Source of the DNA: an uncultured Verrucomicrobia subdivision 3 bacterium
Lineage (GTDB): Bacteria > Verrucomicrobiota > Verrucomicrobiia > Limisphaerales > UBA11358
Assembly: GCA_903917705.1 (NCBI GenBank)
Contig: CAIXBQ010000012.1
Span: 1-64,000, forward strand
Direction of reading: 5' to 3'
Length of the DNA stretch: 64,000 nucleotides
The position numbers were made by a program, and so were the translations under genes. Below are positions 53,787-63,752 of this stretch, piece by piece. Position 1 is the first letter of the stretch. Each line of letters opens with the position of its first letter. The notes beneath the pieces were generated by a model. That model ran no database searches. It was not told the DNA's origin and was given only the letters and a program-made list of their open reading frames with translations.

Positions 53787-54064
53787 CCCCGCCACCAAAC
53801 GAACTTCATCGGGGCCGGCAACCGGTTGGCTAGCCGCCGGCTGGCTGGATTTTGCGGCGGCGCCGGGGCTGACTAATCTATCGGATTATATTGGCTTTTA
53901 GCGGGATAATGGTGAAACCGCTCGTCGCCACGAGGAAGGTGACAATCGCCTTTCGGGGAATATTCTGATGCCTTGGAACATCCGGAATCGTGCCGGAACC
54001 GGCCTAATCCGTCTTGCTCGATTTGGCTTGTGCGGCTGGATGGCTAAGGGATAGTTGGTGCCAT

Positions 54065-55225
54065 ATGCAAATCAATCTCCGTTTTCCTCTCACTTCCGTC
54101 GCCCTCGGGCTGGCGCTTGGCCTGATGGCCGGCACCGGCCTACCAGTCACCGCCTATGCCGCCGACGCACCCGCCGTCACAGCTTCGCTGCCGGATGACG
54201 AAGCCCAGGCCTGGGCCGAAGTCCAGACGGCTGGCACACCCATGCCCCGCCCCAAGACTTGGACCAAAACCACACCTCCCACCAAAGAGGAGTTCAAGCA
54301 GTGGGAAAGCGAGTCTTCCGAACATTTCGCCAGGGGTGCCGCAAAAGCCGGCGAATTTATCGTCAAGTTTCCCAAGAGCGAACACGTGGTCGCCGCCCGG
54401 ATCCAGCAGATTCACAATCTCTCCGCCTCCACCATGCCGGCACCGAATCCGGAACGCGAGGCTGAGTATGCCCGGCTCATGAACGCGGCGGTGGTGGACC
54501 AGACCCTCTCCGAATCCGACCGCTTTGATTTGCGCGATTGGAAGCTCCACCGCGAAACCACGCTGGCCGCCCGGGGCCGTGGCGGAATTCCTGAAAAAGT
54601 CCTGTCCGACGGATTGGTCGCGCTGCAAAAAGACTTTCCCAAGAATGCGAAGGTCTATGACATGATGGCGGGCTTTGCGGCGAACGAGCAAAGTCCGGAC
54701 GCATTGAAAATCGCAAAAATTGTCGTCGCCAGTCCCGACGCACCCGCCAAGGCCAAGGCCAAAGCTCAAGTGGTGGTGGACGGCAAAAACTTTAATGCCG
54801 CAAAAAATGTCGGCAAGCCCGTCACGCTCAAGTTCACCGCCGTGGATGGCCGCGAAGTGGATCTGGCCAAGCTCAAGGGCAAGGTGGTGCTCGTGGATTT
54901 CTGGGCCACCTGGTGCGGCCCGTGCGTGGGCGAAATTCCGCACGTCAAGGAGGCTTACGCCAAATACCACGACCAGGGGTTTGAAGTCATCGGCATCAGC
55001 TTCGACTACGCCGGCAGCAAGGACAAACTGATGAAGTTCACCAAAGCCAAGGACATGCCCTGGCCGCAGTATTTCAACGACACCGGCGGCGACAACAAAT
55101 ACGCCGATGAGTTCAACGTCAGCGCCATTCCCGAGATGTGGCTGATCGGCAAGGACGGCAACCTGGCCGATGCCAATGCCCGCGGCAACCTGGCCGACAA
55201 GGTCGCCAAACTCCTCGAACTCTAA
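54065..55225 (+). CDS. TlpA-like exported thioredoxin with helical N-terminal domain
   Basis: A 386-residue exported protein, signal peptide about 1-33 (ending TAYAADAP). Residues about 45-240 are a helical domain with charged repeats. The TlpA-like domain from 250 onwards has LKGKVVLVDFWATWCGPCVG with C284/C287, KDMPWPQYFND and the cis-Pro SAIPEMWLIGKDG. It is related to the thioredoxin domains at 27672-33493 but has another N-terminal part. It probably reduces or oxidises disulfides in the periplasm. It ends 6 bases before the cysteine synthase gene, so they form a two-gene operon, perhaps linking cysteine supply and thiol redox. ATG 54065 is chosen because it starts the signal peptide; an ATG 51 bases upstream does not. 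Confidence 0.9.
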   Translation: MQINLRFPLTSVALGLALGLMAGTGLPVTAYAADAPAVTASLPDDEAQAWAEVQTAGTPMPRPKTWTKTTPPTKEEFKQWESESSEHFARGAAKAGEFIVKFPKSEHVVAARIQQIHNLSASTMPAPNPEREAEYARLMNAAVVDQTLSESDRFDLRDWKLHRETTLAARGRGGIPEKVLSDGLVALQKDFPKNAKVYDMMAGFAANEQSPDALKIAKIVVASPDAPAKAKAKAQVVVDGKNFNAAKNVGKPVTLKFTAVDGREVDLAKLKGKVVLVDFWATWCGPCVGEIPHVKEAYAKYHDQGFEVIGISFDYAGSKDKLMKFTKAKDMPWPQYFNDTGGDNKYADEFNVSAIPEMWLIGKDGNLADANARGNLADKVAKLLEL

Positions 55226-55231
55226 TAATCC

Positions 55232-56317
<1,086 letters not shown>

Positions 56318-56445
56318 GGAGCGGAATAATTTGGCGGCGTTCGTCTGCCGGATCACTGAAAACTCTCCGCTTCCGGTCATTCCCATCGCCGGTTCGCCGC
56401 TGGGCATTGAAAGTAGAGTGTTCAGGTTTGCCCGCACCCCAAGTC

Positions 56446-57540
56446 TCATTCCGCCATCTTCGGTGCGCGCCCTGAACCGCCCGCAACATGTCTGCGCCGC
56501 GCCTGCACGGAGACGGCGAGCTGGGCGAGGACAGGGAGGGTTTCCTCCCAGCCGAGGCAGGCATCGGTGATGCTGCGGCCATAGACGAGCGGACCGGCCT
56601 GGCCATCCTGCGCGCCGCCCAAGAGGTGGCTCTCAATCATCACGGAGGAAATGGCGCGTTCACCCGCGGCAATCTGCCCGGCGAGGTCGGCGGCGACCAC
56701 CGGCTGGCGCGCGGGGTCCTTGCCGCTGTTGGCATGGCTGCAATCGACCATCAAATGCGGCGGGAGCGAGTATTGCTTGAGCAGGCTGGCGGCGGCGCGA
56801 ACGTCGGCGGCGGCGTAATTGGGACCGCTGCTGCCCCCGCGCAGGACGAGGTGGGTATGGTCGTTGCCGGTGGTGCCCATCACGGCGGGGGCGCCTTCGC
56901 GGGTGAGCGAGGGAAACCAATGGGGCTGGCGCGCGGAGCGGATGGCGTCAATGGCGACCTGGAGGTTGCCATCGGTGCGGTTCTTGAAACCGACGGGCAT
57001 CGAAAGGCCGGAGGCGAGCTCGCGATGGATCTGGCTCTCGACGGTGCGCGCGCCAATGGCGCCCCACGAAACCAGGTCGGCATAGTACTGGCCAAGGGTG
57101 TTGTCGAGAAACTCGGTGCCGACCGGCAGGCCAAGGGCGGTGATGTCGGCCAGCAGGCGGCGGGCGAGGCGGAGACCCTGGTTGATCTGAAAGGTGCCGT
57201 CACGATCAGGATCGTTGATGAGGCCTTTCCAACCCACCACGGTGCGCGGCTTCTCAAAATACACGCGCATCACCAACCGGAGATCGGCGGCATAACCGGC
57301 GGCGACCGCCACCAGGCGGCGGGCGTAGTCGAGGGCGGCGGCCGGATCGTGGATGGAGCACGGGCCCACGACGACGAGGAGACGGTCATCCGCGCCGGTC
57401 ACGATGGCGGCGATTTCGCGGCGGGCGCGGGCAATGAGCGCCGCGCCGGCATCGTCCAGGGGGATTTCCTCCTCCAGCACGGCGGGCGCAATCAGCGGTC
57501 TGGTCGCACGGATGCGCAGGTCAGCGGTCGGTAAGTGCAT
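56446..57540 (-). CDS. 3-deoxy-7-phosphoheptulonate (DAHP) synthase, type I
   Basis: A 364-residue enzyme of the AroF/AroG/AroH group. Family marks are VVVGPCSIHDPAAALDYARR, RVYFEKPRTVVGWKGLINDP, LPVGTEFLDNTLGQYYADLV and GFKNRTDGNLQVAIDAI, with SHANSGKDPARQP near the end. It condenses phosphoenolpyruvate with erythrose 4-phosphate as the entry to the shikimate pathway. The extra Ala/Arg-rich C-terminal tail (about 345-364) has no clear role. Feedback type (Phe, Tyr or Trp) cannot be read by eye. It lies 90 bases downstream of the second RND pump gene on the same strand. Confidence 0.96.
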   Translation of the reverse strand: MHLPTADLRIRATRPLIAPAVLEEEIPLDDAGAALIARARREIAAIVTGADDRLLVVVGPCSIHDPAAALDYARRLVAVAAGYAADLRLVMRVYFEKPRTVVGWKGLINDPDRDGTFQINQGLRLARRLLADITALGLPVGTEFLDNTLGQYYADLVSWGAIGARTVESQIHRELASGLSMPVGFKNRTDGNLQVAIDAIRSARQPHWFPSLTREGAPAVMGTTGNDHTHLVLRGGSSGPNYAAADVRAAASLLKQYSLPPHLMVDCSHANSGKDPARQPVVAADLAGQIAAGERAISSVMIESHLLGGAQDGQAGPLVYGRSITDACLGWEETLPVLAQLAVSVQARRRHVAGGSGRAPKMAE

Positions 57541-57630
57541 AAAATGCGAGTGTGCGGCACGCTGGATGGGAAATCAAGGTGATCGCGGCAGTCCGCCCCG
57601 TGGCCGGCAGTCACGGCGGGTGGAGACCGC

Positions 57631-60600
57631 TCAACCCGCGCGCGCCTTCCGGTGGTTGGCCATGAAATAGAGCAGCGGCACCAGCACCGGCGCGGTGAAC
57701 ATCGAAATCAGGCTGCCCGCCATCAGCGCAATCGCTAGCCCCTGAAAAATCGGGTCGGTCAGAATCACCGTTGCGCCCGCCACCACCGCCAGCGCCGTCA
57801 GCATGATCGGACGGAACCGGATCATGCCTGCTTCCACCACCGCTTCGGCCAGCGGATGGCCTTCCGCCAGCCGCATTTCGATGAAGTCCACCAGGATGAT
57901 GGAATTGCGCACCACAATGCCCGCGCCCGCCATGAAGCCGATCATGGAAGTGGCCGTGAAAAATGCGTTCATCATCCCATGCGCCGGCAACACGCCGATG
58001 AGCGAAAATGGAATCACCACCATCACGATCAGCGGCGTGAGGAACGACTTGAACCAGCCGACCATCAATATGTAGATCAACACCAGCACGGCGGCGAACG
58101 CCAGGCCGAGGTCGCGAAACACCTCGATGGTAATGTGCCATTCGCCATCCCATTTCAGGGAAGGCTGCTGGTCGCTGAAAGGCAGGGTGGCGTTCAGAAT
58201 TTTCAACTTCGCGCCGTCACCGCCGAATTCCCGAGTGTCGAGTTTTTCCAAGGCGTCATTCATTTTCAAAATGGCATACACCGGGCTTTCCACCACACCC
58301 GCCACATCGCCGATGACGTAGGTGACCGGCATGAGGTTCTTGTGATAAATACTTTTATTGATGATGGTCTGTTTCACCGTCACCAACTCGCGCAACGGCA
58401 CCAGTGGCGAACCTTGCGGTTGGCCACCATTGGCAACCAAGCCGGGTTCGGGCAGCGCATTGGCATCGCCGGAACGGACACGGAGCGCGAGCAATTCTTC
58501 CGGGGTGCTGCGACTCGCCAGCGGCAGTTGCAACACGATGTTCACATCTTCTTTTTCGCGCGGTACATGCAGCAAATCCACCGACCCGCCGCCCACGGCG
58601 ATTTTCAGCGTCTGCGAAATCGTCTCCGCGCTGATGCCGTGCAGCGCCGCCTTTTCCTTATCAATGACGAATTCCACTTTCGGCTGGTCGGCCTCGATAT
58701 ACCAGTCCGTGTCCACCACGCCGGCCGTGGTGTGGAAAACATCAATCACCTTTTGCGCCAGCTTCAAACGGTTTGCTTCGGTAGGTCCGTAGATTTCCGC
58801 GACCAGGGTCTGCAGCACCGGCGGACCGGGCGGCACTTCGGCCACGGCGACCCGCGCGCCGAACTTGGCGGCGATCTCCGCGACACGAGGACGCACGCGC
58901 TTGGCGATGTCGTGGCTCTGGGCCTGGCGCTCGTTTTTGGGGACAAGGTTGATTTGCAAATCCGCCACGTTCGCGCCCCGCCGCATGAAATAGTGGCGGA
59001 CGAGCCCGTTGAAATTGAACGGCGATGCGACGCCCGCATAAATCTCATAATCCGTCACCTCCGGTTCCGTGCGGACGGCGGCGGCGATTTCGCGGGCGCA
59101 TTGCGCGGTGCGTTCCAGCGAACTGCCTTCCGGCATGTTCAGGATGATTTGAAATTCACTCTTGTTGTCGAACGGCAGCATTTTCACCTTCACCCAACCG
59201 ATATAGACCGTCGCCATCGAAACGAGCAGCAGCACGACCAGTGCCGCCAGAAATTGATACCGCCGTTTCGCGCTGGCAATCAGCGGCGTCATCAGTCCCC
59301 GATACATCCGGCCAAAAAAGTTATCACCGGCTGATGCGTGATCCGGCGCATGACTGTCAGTCGCATGAATTTTCCTCCGCCACTGCAAAATGCGGATGGC
59401 CGCCCACGGCGTGACGATGAACGAAATCGCCAGCGAGAAAAACATCGCCGCGCTTGCGCCAATCGGAATCGGCCGCATATACGGCCCCATCAGCCCGCCG
59501 ACGAACGCCATCGGCAGCACGGCGGCGATCACCGCGAAGGTGGCGAGGATGGTCGGGTTGCCGACTTCGCCCACGGCTTCTATGGCGACCATGGCGCGGC
59601 TGCGTCCCTTGCTTTCCGGCAGATGAAAATGACGAACGATGTTTTCGACGACAACGATGGCGTCATCCACGAGGATGCCGATGGAGAAGATCAGTGCAAA
59701 CAGAGTGATGCGGTTCAGGGTGAACCCGTGGAGATAAAATACGAGCAGCGTCAGGGCGAGCGTCGCGGGAATCGCCAGCAGGACGATGATGGATTCGCGC
59801 CAGCCCAGCACGATTAAAATGAGGAACGACACGCTGACCACCGCGAGCAGCATGTGCCAAAGCAGTTCGTTGGATTTATCTTCCGCCGTCACGCCGTAAT
59901 TACGCGTCACGCTGACCTGGACATCCGCCGGGATGATGTAGCCCTTGAGCGTATCCACTTTCTTCAAGACCTGCCGGGCCACGGAAATCGCATTCGCACC
60001 GGGCCGCTTGGCGATGGAGATGGTCACCGCCGGTTCATCGGCGGAAACTTTATTCGCCGCGCCGGAACCGAAGAAGACATACTGGCTGGGTTCTTCCGCC
60101 CCGTCTTGGATTTCCGCCACGTCGTGCAGATAAACCGGCTTGCCGGAATACGCGCCCACCACCACGTTGCCCACGTCCCGGGCGGTCTGCAAAAACGCGC
60201 CGGTTTCCACGATCACTTCATGGTTATCGCTGGTCAGGCCGCCGGCGGAATACTGTTTGTTCGCCTGCTGCAACATTGGCACCAGCCCGGCGGGCGAGAG
60301 ATTGCGCGACGCCAGCCGCACCGGGTCGAGCAGCACGCGCACCTGCCGTTGCGCGCCGCCGATGATGGCAGTTTCCGCCACCAGCGGTACTTGCTTGACC
60401 GCATCATCCATTTGCGCGGCCAGCCGTCGCAATGTCAGATGATCGTAATGCGGACTGTGGATCGTCAGCGCCAGAATCGGCACGTCGTCAATCGTCCGCG
60501 CTTTGATTAACGGCGTGGAAACGCCGTGCGGAATGCGGTCGAAATTCTGCTGCATTTTCTGGTTCAGCTTCACCAGGCTGCTTTCCATGTTCTCGCCGAC

Positions 60601-60933
60601 CTTGAAACGCACGATGACCGTTGACTGGCTCTCGCTCGAAGTCGAATAGAGGTATTCCACGCCGGGAATTTCCCAGAGCAGCTTTTCCATCGGGCGCGTA
60701 GCGCGTTCCTCGACTTCCTTGGCGTGAAATCCCGGCAGGGACACCAGCACGTCCACCATCGGCACTTTGATTTGCGGCTCCTCCTCGCGCGGCAGCATCA
60801 CCACGGCGAACACGCCGAGCAGCAGCGACGCGATGACGATGAGCAGCGTCAGCTTGGAATCTATGAATGACTGCGCGATACGCCCGGCGATGCCCGAATG
60901 CGCGCCCGAGGGATGGTCCTGGCTCGCTTTCAC
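57631..60933 (-). CDS. RND efflux transporter (drug/other HAE-like subfamily)
   Basis: A 1100-residue inner-membrane pump. Residues 30-45 form the first helix; [20 protein letters not shown] and [20 protein letters not shown] are porter-domain starts seen in RND pumps outside the CusA/CzcA group. [39 protein letters not shown] and LLPLLYF-like helices near the end indicate the proton relay and later membrane block. The N-terminal 18 residues are hydrophilic. It is the last gene of the ECF-sigma unit and overlaps the adaptor stop by 4 bases (ATGA). The substrate is unknown; association with rhodanese and DUF2892 suggests sulfur or thiol compounds, an inference. Confidence 0.94.
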   Translation of the reverse strand: MKASQDHPSGAHSGIAGRIAQSFIDSKLTLLIVIASLLLGVFAVVMLPREEEPQIKVPMVDVLVSLPGFHAKEVEERATRPMEKLLWEIPGVEYLYSTSSESQSTVIVRFKVGENMESSLVKLNQKMQQNFDRIPHGVSTPLIKARTIDDVPILALTIHSPHYDHLTLRRLAAQMDDAVKQVPLVAETAIIGGAQRQVRVLLDPVRLASRNLSPAGLVPMLQQANKQYSAGGLTSDNHEVIVETGAFLQTARDVGNVVVGAYSGKPVYLHDVAEIQDGAEEPSQYVFFGSGAANKVSADEPAVTISIAKRPGANAISVARQVLKKVDTLKGYIIPADVQVSVTRNYGVTAEDKSNELLWHMLLAVVSVSFLILIVLGWRESIIVLLAIPATLALTLLVFYLHGFTLNRITLFALIFSIGILVDDAIVVVENIVRHFHLPESKGRSRAMVAIEAVGEVGNPTILATFAVIAAVLPMAFVGGLMGPYMRPIPIGASAAMFFSLAISFIVTPWAAIRILQWRRKIHATDSHAPDHASAGDNFFGRMYRGLMTPLIASAKRRYQFLAALVVLLLVSMATVYIGWVKVKMLPFDNKSEFQIILNMPEGSSLERTAQCAREIAAAVRTEPEVTDYEIYAGVASPFNFNGLVRHYFMRRGANVADLQINLVPKNERQAQSHDIAKRVRPRVAEIAAKFGARVAVAEVPPGPPVLQTLVAEIYGPTEANRLKLAQKVIDVFHTTAGVVDTDWYIEADQPKVEFVIDKEKAALHGISAETISQTLKIAVGGGSVDLLHVPREKEDVNIVLQLPLASRSTPEELLALRVRSGDANALPEPGLVANGGQPQGSPLVPLRELVTVKQTIINKSIYHKNLMPVTYVIGDVAGVVESPVYAILKMNDALEKLDTREFGGDGAKLKILNATLPFSDQQPSLKWDGEWHITIEVFRDLGLAFAAVLVLIYILMVGWFKSFLTPLIVMVVIPFSLIGVLPAHGMMNAFFTATSMIGFMAGAGIVVRNSIILVDFIEMRLAEGHPLAEAVVEAGMIRFRPIMLTALAVVAGATVILTDPIFQGLAIALMAGSLISMFTAPVLVPLLYFMANHRKARAG

Positions 60934-61949
60934 GGTTTGATCGCCACAGGTTGTCCGTCCGTCAAAGCCAGCCCGCCTTCGGTCACCACGGCTTCGCCGG
61001 CATTCAAACCGGAAACCACCTCGGTTTCATCACCAACACGACTGCCGGTCTTGACGAGGCGCAGTTGCGCGTGATTGCCAACGACAACAAAAACCAATTC
61101 CATTTGTCCGCGCTGAATCACGGCGGCCGCAGGAACGCGAATCGCACTCACCTCGCCAACCGGAACCGCCACCCGCCCGAATTGACCGGACCGCAATCCC
61201 GTTGCGCCCGGCAAATCCAGTTTTACCAGATAGGTGCGGCTGTTGGGATCCGCCGTCGGCGACATTTCAGCGACCGTGCCTTCAATTCCGGTGGCGACGG
61301 CGGCAATCCGCACGCCCAGTTTGTCTCCCAGCTTCACATTGCCGATCAGCGCTTCCGGCACGTCGGCTTCCAGGCGCAGCGTGTCAGGATTTTCCATTTG
61401 CAACAGCGGCTTGCCCGGCGCGGCGAGATCGCCCACGTCGGCGATTTTGCGTGTGATGACGCCGTCAAACGGGGCGACAATCAGGGTGTAGTCGAGCATG
61501 GCTTTCGCTTCCGCCTCGGCCGCGGCGGCGATGCGGAACTTGGATTGCGCGTTGTCGAACTCCGACGACGAAAGGATTTTCTGCCGCATCAAATCCGTGT
61601 CGCGTTTCAAATCGTTCTCAGCCTGTTGCCGGGCGGCGGCGGCTTGATCCAGCCGCGACTTGATTTCATGCGCGTCCACCAGCACGAGCTTTTCACCGGC
61701 CTTCACCAACCGGCCGGGGACAACCAGCATTTGCCCGATGCGACCGCTGACCTTCGCCTCGATGACCGCGCTCAATTTCGGGCGCACCGTGCCGACGACA
61801 TCCTCGGTGGCCGCGCGCGACTTGCGCTCGACCGTTTGAGTGCAGACGGCGGCGGACGGCAGGTCTGTTTGAGTTTGTTCGGCAGCCTGGTGGCAGCCGG
61901 AGAAAAACGGAATTGCCGCGACGAGGGTTGAAAGCAGAAGGGGTTTCAT
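60930..61949 (-). CDS. RND efflux periplasmic adaptor lipoprotein
   Basis: A 339-residue membrane-fusion protein. Lipoprotein signal with PFFSGC (Cys19). Lipoyl halves ([19 protein letters not shown] and [21 protein letters not shown]) flank a coiled hairpin ([20 protein letters not shown]). Barrel and membrane-proximal domains follow, with [13 protein letters not shown] and [16 protein letters not shown]. Unlike the adaptor at 10407 it is complete. The ATG at 61949 is taken because the longer frame lacks a signal peptide. Its gene overlaps the pump by 4 bases and follows the DUF2892 gene by 16 bases. Confidence 0.95.
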   Translation of the reverse strand: MKPLLLSTLVAAIPFFSGCHQAAEQTQTDLPSAAVCTQTVERKSRAATEDVVGTVRPKLSAVIEAKVSGRIGQMLVVPGRLVKAGEKLVLVDAHEIKSRLDQAAAARQQAENDLKRDTDLMRQKILSSSEFDNAQSKFRIAAAAEAEAKAMLDYTLIVAPFDGVITRKIADVGDLAAPGKPLLQMENPDTLRLEADVPEALIGNVKLGDKLGVRIAAVATGIEGTVAEMSPTADPNSRTYLVKLDLPGATGLRSGQFGRVAVPVGEVSAIRVPAAAVIQRGQMELVFVVVGNHAQLRLVKTGSRVGDETEVVSGLNAGEAVVTEGGLALTDGQPVAIKP

Positions 61950-61965
61950 GGAAAATACAACCCGG

Positions 61966-62199
61966 TCAGGAACAGCAAGAGCTGGCCGACTTTTTCTCGT
62001 TGCCACGGCACGACCCGCCGACACCAACTTTTTTCAACACGATTTCCAGCGGGCAGAAATTGGTGAACGACGATTGCAGCAGGTTAAAGCCCACAAACGC
62101 CGTGAACCAGAGCCAGTTAGGGCTGTGGTAATGCGCGAGCAGCAGGCTGGCGAGGATAAACGTGCCGGCGAACCGGCGGATGATCAGTTGCAATTTCAC
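61966..62199 (-). CDS. DUF2892 (YgaP-like) small membrane protein
   Basis: A 77-residue protein with two membrane helices (about 9-24 and 29-45) and the conserved FNLLQSSFTNFCPLEIVLKK segment that defines DUF2892 proteins. After it comes a short Cys/Lys/Ser-rich tail (GSCRGNEKKSASSCCS) with three cysteines, which could bind metal or take part in thiol transfer. In other bacteria this domain is fused to, or next to, rhodaneses (YgaP). Here the rhodanese gene is 44 bases upstream, so the two probably form one functional unit. Confidence 0.9.
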   Translation of the reverse strand: MKLQLIIRRFAGTFILASLLLAHYHSPNWLWFTAFVGFNLLQSSFTNFCPLEIVLKKVGVGGSCRGNEKKSASSCCS

Positions 62200-62243
62200 A
62201 CCCCTACCGAGCCGCCAACCCTGAAAAAGTTACAACCAGTCGC

Positions 62244-62624
62244 TCAGTTTCGTGATTCCACCAGGCGGCGGGCGCGGGCGAATGAACCGAGGTTGAAAGC
62301 GCGGGCGTAGCCCAACCGCCGCAGTTTTTGTTTGGCCAGGCTGCTGCGAATCCCGCTTTGACAGTGCAGCAGTAGAACTTGATTCTTATCCGGCACACGA
62401 CGCGGCAGGGCGGTTGCAATCTCGTCCAACGGCAGGTTGATGGCCGCGGACAGATGGCCAGAGCCGAACTCGCCGGGGCTGCGCACGTCAACCACCAGCG
62501 CACCCTGATTCAGATACGCCCGCGCCGCCCGGGGGGAAATCAGGCCCGACCGCTGGAGGAGAAAAACCACCACGGCCACGCCGCCAAATATCAGCACCGG
62601 CGTCCAGTTCCAATTTGTGTTCAT
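62244..62624 (-). CDS. Membrane-anchored rhodanese-domain protein
   Basis: A 126-residue protein with one N-terminal membrane helix (about 8-24) and a rhodanese domain (28-126). LVVDVRSPGEFGSGHLSAAI is the conserved first part, and the active-site loop is LLHCQSGIRSS with catalytic Cys88. It should transfer sulfane sulfur via a cysteine persulfide. It sits between the anti-sigma factor gene (21 bases) and the DUF2892 gene (44 bases), inside an ECF-controlled unit. Confidence 0.93.
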   Translation of the reverse strand: MNTNWNWTPVLIFGGVAVVVFLLQRSGLISPRAARAYLNQGALVVDVRSPGEFGSGHLSAAINLPLDEIATALPRRVPDKNQVLLLHCQSGIRSSLAKQKLRRLGYARAFNLGSFARARRLVESRN

Positions 62625-62645
62625 AAGTTCTCCGGGAGGGTCGCC

Positions 62646-62891
62646 TCACCGGACCGGAAATTTTTCCTTCCACTTTTTGCGCAAGGCATCGTGCATCTTT
62701 TCACGGAATTGCACCGGCATCGCATAGGGCTGCCCATCCCGGTAGAGCGTGATGGTCTGGCGGATGTTGTCCACGACCACCTGGCAGGGGTTGCACCCCG
62801 CCATGTGTTTCTCGAACTCCTCGCAGACGGCCGGGTCCACCGTGCCGTCCACGTATTCGTTCAACATCGCCAGCAGCTCTTCGCACTTCAT
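62646..62891 (-). CDS. Zinc-binding anti-sigma factor (zf-HC2 type), small
   Basis: An 81-residue protein. Zinc-binding anti-sigma signature H29-x-x-x-C33-x-x-C36 (HMAGCNPC) is preceded by the usual CEELLAMLNEYVDGTVD. The rest is a charged helix with no membrane segment, so it is a soluble anti-sigma factor. It would bind and inhibit the ECF sigma factor encoded 69 bases upstream; zinc loss by oxidation could release it. The ATG at 62891 has a clear AGGGAG ribosome site; an in-frame start 39 bases earlier was rejected. Confidence 0.93.
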   Translation of the reverse strand: MKCEELLAMLNEYVDGTVDPAVCEEFEKHMAGCNPCQVVVDNIRQTITLYRDGQPYAMPVQFREKMHDALRKKWKEKFPVR

Positions 62892-62960
62892 GTTGTTTAT
62901 CTCCCTATGACCGAGCCGCCGGGCAGTCAAAAGTTACAGTTTTTCGGGGGAATTGATTTT

Positions 62961-63605
62961 TCATTCGTGGGGGTGGGGCGACCTGACCAACTGACGTCCA
63001 GGATCGCCCAGCACACGGGTCAATTCCTCGCGCAATTGCAGCCGGGCCCGAAGCAGCCGCACCTTCACGTTGGCCTCGCCCAGATCAAGCGCGGCGGCGG
63101 TTTCCTGGATGGACAGCCCTTCCACATCGCGCAGCAGAAAGACCAACCGATGTTTCTCATCCAGTCGTGTCAGCGCATCATCCAGCAGCCGGCGGACCTC
63201 ATTGCGTTCCACTAGCGCTGCCGGCGAATGCCGCCAGTCGGCAATGAATTCCGGGTGCGGAATGGAATTCAAGGTTTCGGAAGGCTCCGTGGCCTCTTCC
63301 AATGAAACGGTGTTCAAGCCTTTTCGTTTGCGGATGATTTTGAGCGCCGCATGGCTGGCGATGCGTAATATCCAGGTGGAAAAACTCGCCTCCCCGCGAA
63401 AACCGTCCAGATTTTCCAGCACGCTCAAAAAAGTCTGCTGGGTGACATCTTCGGCGTCCTGCTCCTGGCGCAGCATGCGCATGGCAAGCGCATAGATCCG
63501 CTGCTCGTAGCGGCCGGTCAGCGCCTCGAATGCCTCCAGATCGCCAGCTTTGGCAAGGCGCACCAGCCCATCATCGGGGGTTTCGGAGGTGGATCGGATA
63601 GTCAT
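62961..63605 (-). CDS. RNA polymerase sigma factor, ECF type
   Basis: A 214-residue sigma factor. Region 2 (about 20-85) has RYEQRIYALAMRMLRQEQDA, EDVTQQTFLSVLENL and FSTWILRIASHAALKIIRKR; region 4 (about 150-200) has LDEKHRLVFLLRDVEGLSIQ and an HTH EANVKVRLLRARLQLREEL. It directs polymerase to promoters for this unit and maybe others. The start MTIRSTSETPDD (63605) is preferred to a longer frame of low-quality sequence. Anti-sigma, rhodanese, DUF2892, adaptor and pump genes follow on the same strand. A kinase gene is divergent upstream. Confidence 0.95.
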   Translation of the reverse strand: MTIRSTSETPDDGLVRLAKAGDLEAFEALTGRYEQRIYALAMRMLRQEQDAEDVTQQTFLSVLENLDGFRGEASFSTWILRIASHAALKIIRKRKGLNTVSLEEATEPSETLNSIPHPEFIADWRHSPAALVERNEVRRLLDDALTRLDEKHRLVFLLRDVEGLSIQETAAALDLGEANVKVRLLRARLQLREELTRVLGDPGRQLVRSPHPHE

Positions 63606-63687
63606 CGCAACGGGAAAGCGTGAGTATATTTGCCGGCTTGGGTGCAGCAAGCGCAACCTTTGGAACCACACCAGTCCTGCCAGCGGC

Positions 63688-63712
63688 GGCGGGACAAAAC
63701 TTTTTTCCCGCC
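63688..63712. promoter_or_regulatory. 7-bp inverted repeat between sigma-factor and kinase genes
   Basis: GGCGGGA (63688-63694) and TCCCGCC (63706-63712) form a perfect pair around an 11-base AT-rich loop in the divergent intergenic region. It could be a regulator-binding dyad or the remains of a terminator; the run of T inside the loop gives no clear direction. Confidence 0.4.
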
Positions 63713-63740
63713 TTGTCTGATTTGGCATTGGTGCTAGATT
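63713..63740 (+). promoter_or_regulatory. Possible sigma70-type promoter of the kinase gene
   Basis: TTGTCT (63713-63718) and TAGATT (63735-63740), spaced by 16 bases, resemble -35 and -10 boxes and end 12 bases before the kinase ATG, which gives a very short leader. Support is limited to this match. Confidence 0.3.
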
Positions 63741-63752
63741 AAAGCCATTCAC

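Larger units (their letters stand above)
52620..54064. other. 1.4-kb region without a credible gene
   Basis: All open frames here (up to about 150 codons) have unusual composition and no family features. The region is locally AT-rich (52930-52980), pyrimidine-rich (53410-53480, repeated CCCTCTGCC-like and CTTTCC words), and has CCTTGGTG duplicated at 53513-53526. It holds an isolated CRISPR-repeat-like element, imperfect GGTAAAG-rich repeats, a tandem 10-bp repeat and the second copy of the 19-bp regulator-promoter repeat. It could be a decayed gene or element or a regulatory/structural region. The last 280 bases before the TlpA gene show several GC-rich short dyads but no riboswitch class I can name. 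Confidence 0.7.

Noticed and set aside
53750..54064. Riboswitch before the TlpA/cysteine synthase pair
   Set aside because: I looked for SAM, SAH, cobalamin, TPP and similar conserved cores and could not match any; GC-rich dyads alone are not enough.
57856..59334. 492-codon plus-strand open frame over the second RND pump
   Set aside because: Antisense shadow of the pump gene, His/Gln/Arg-rich, no features of a real protein.
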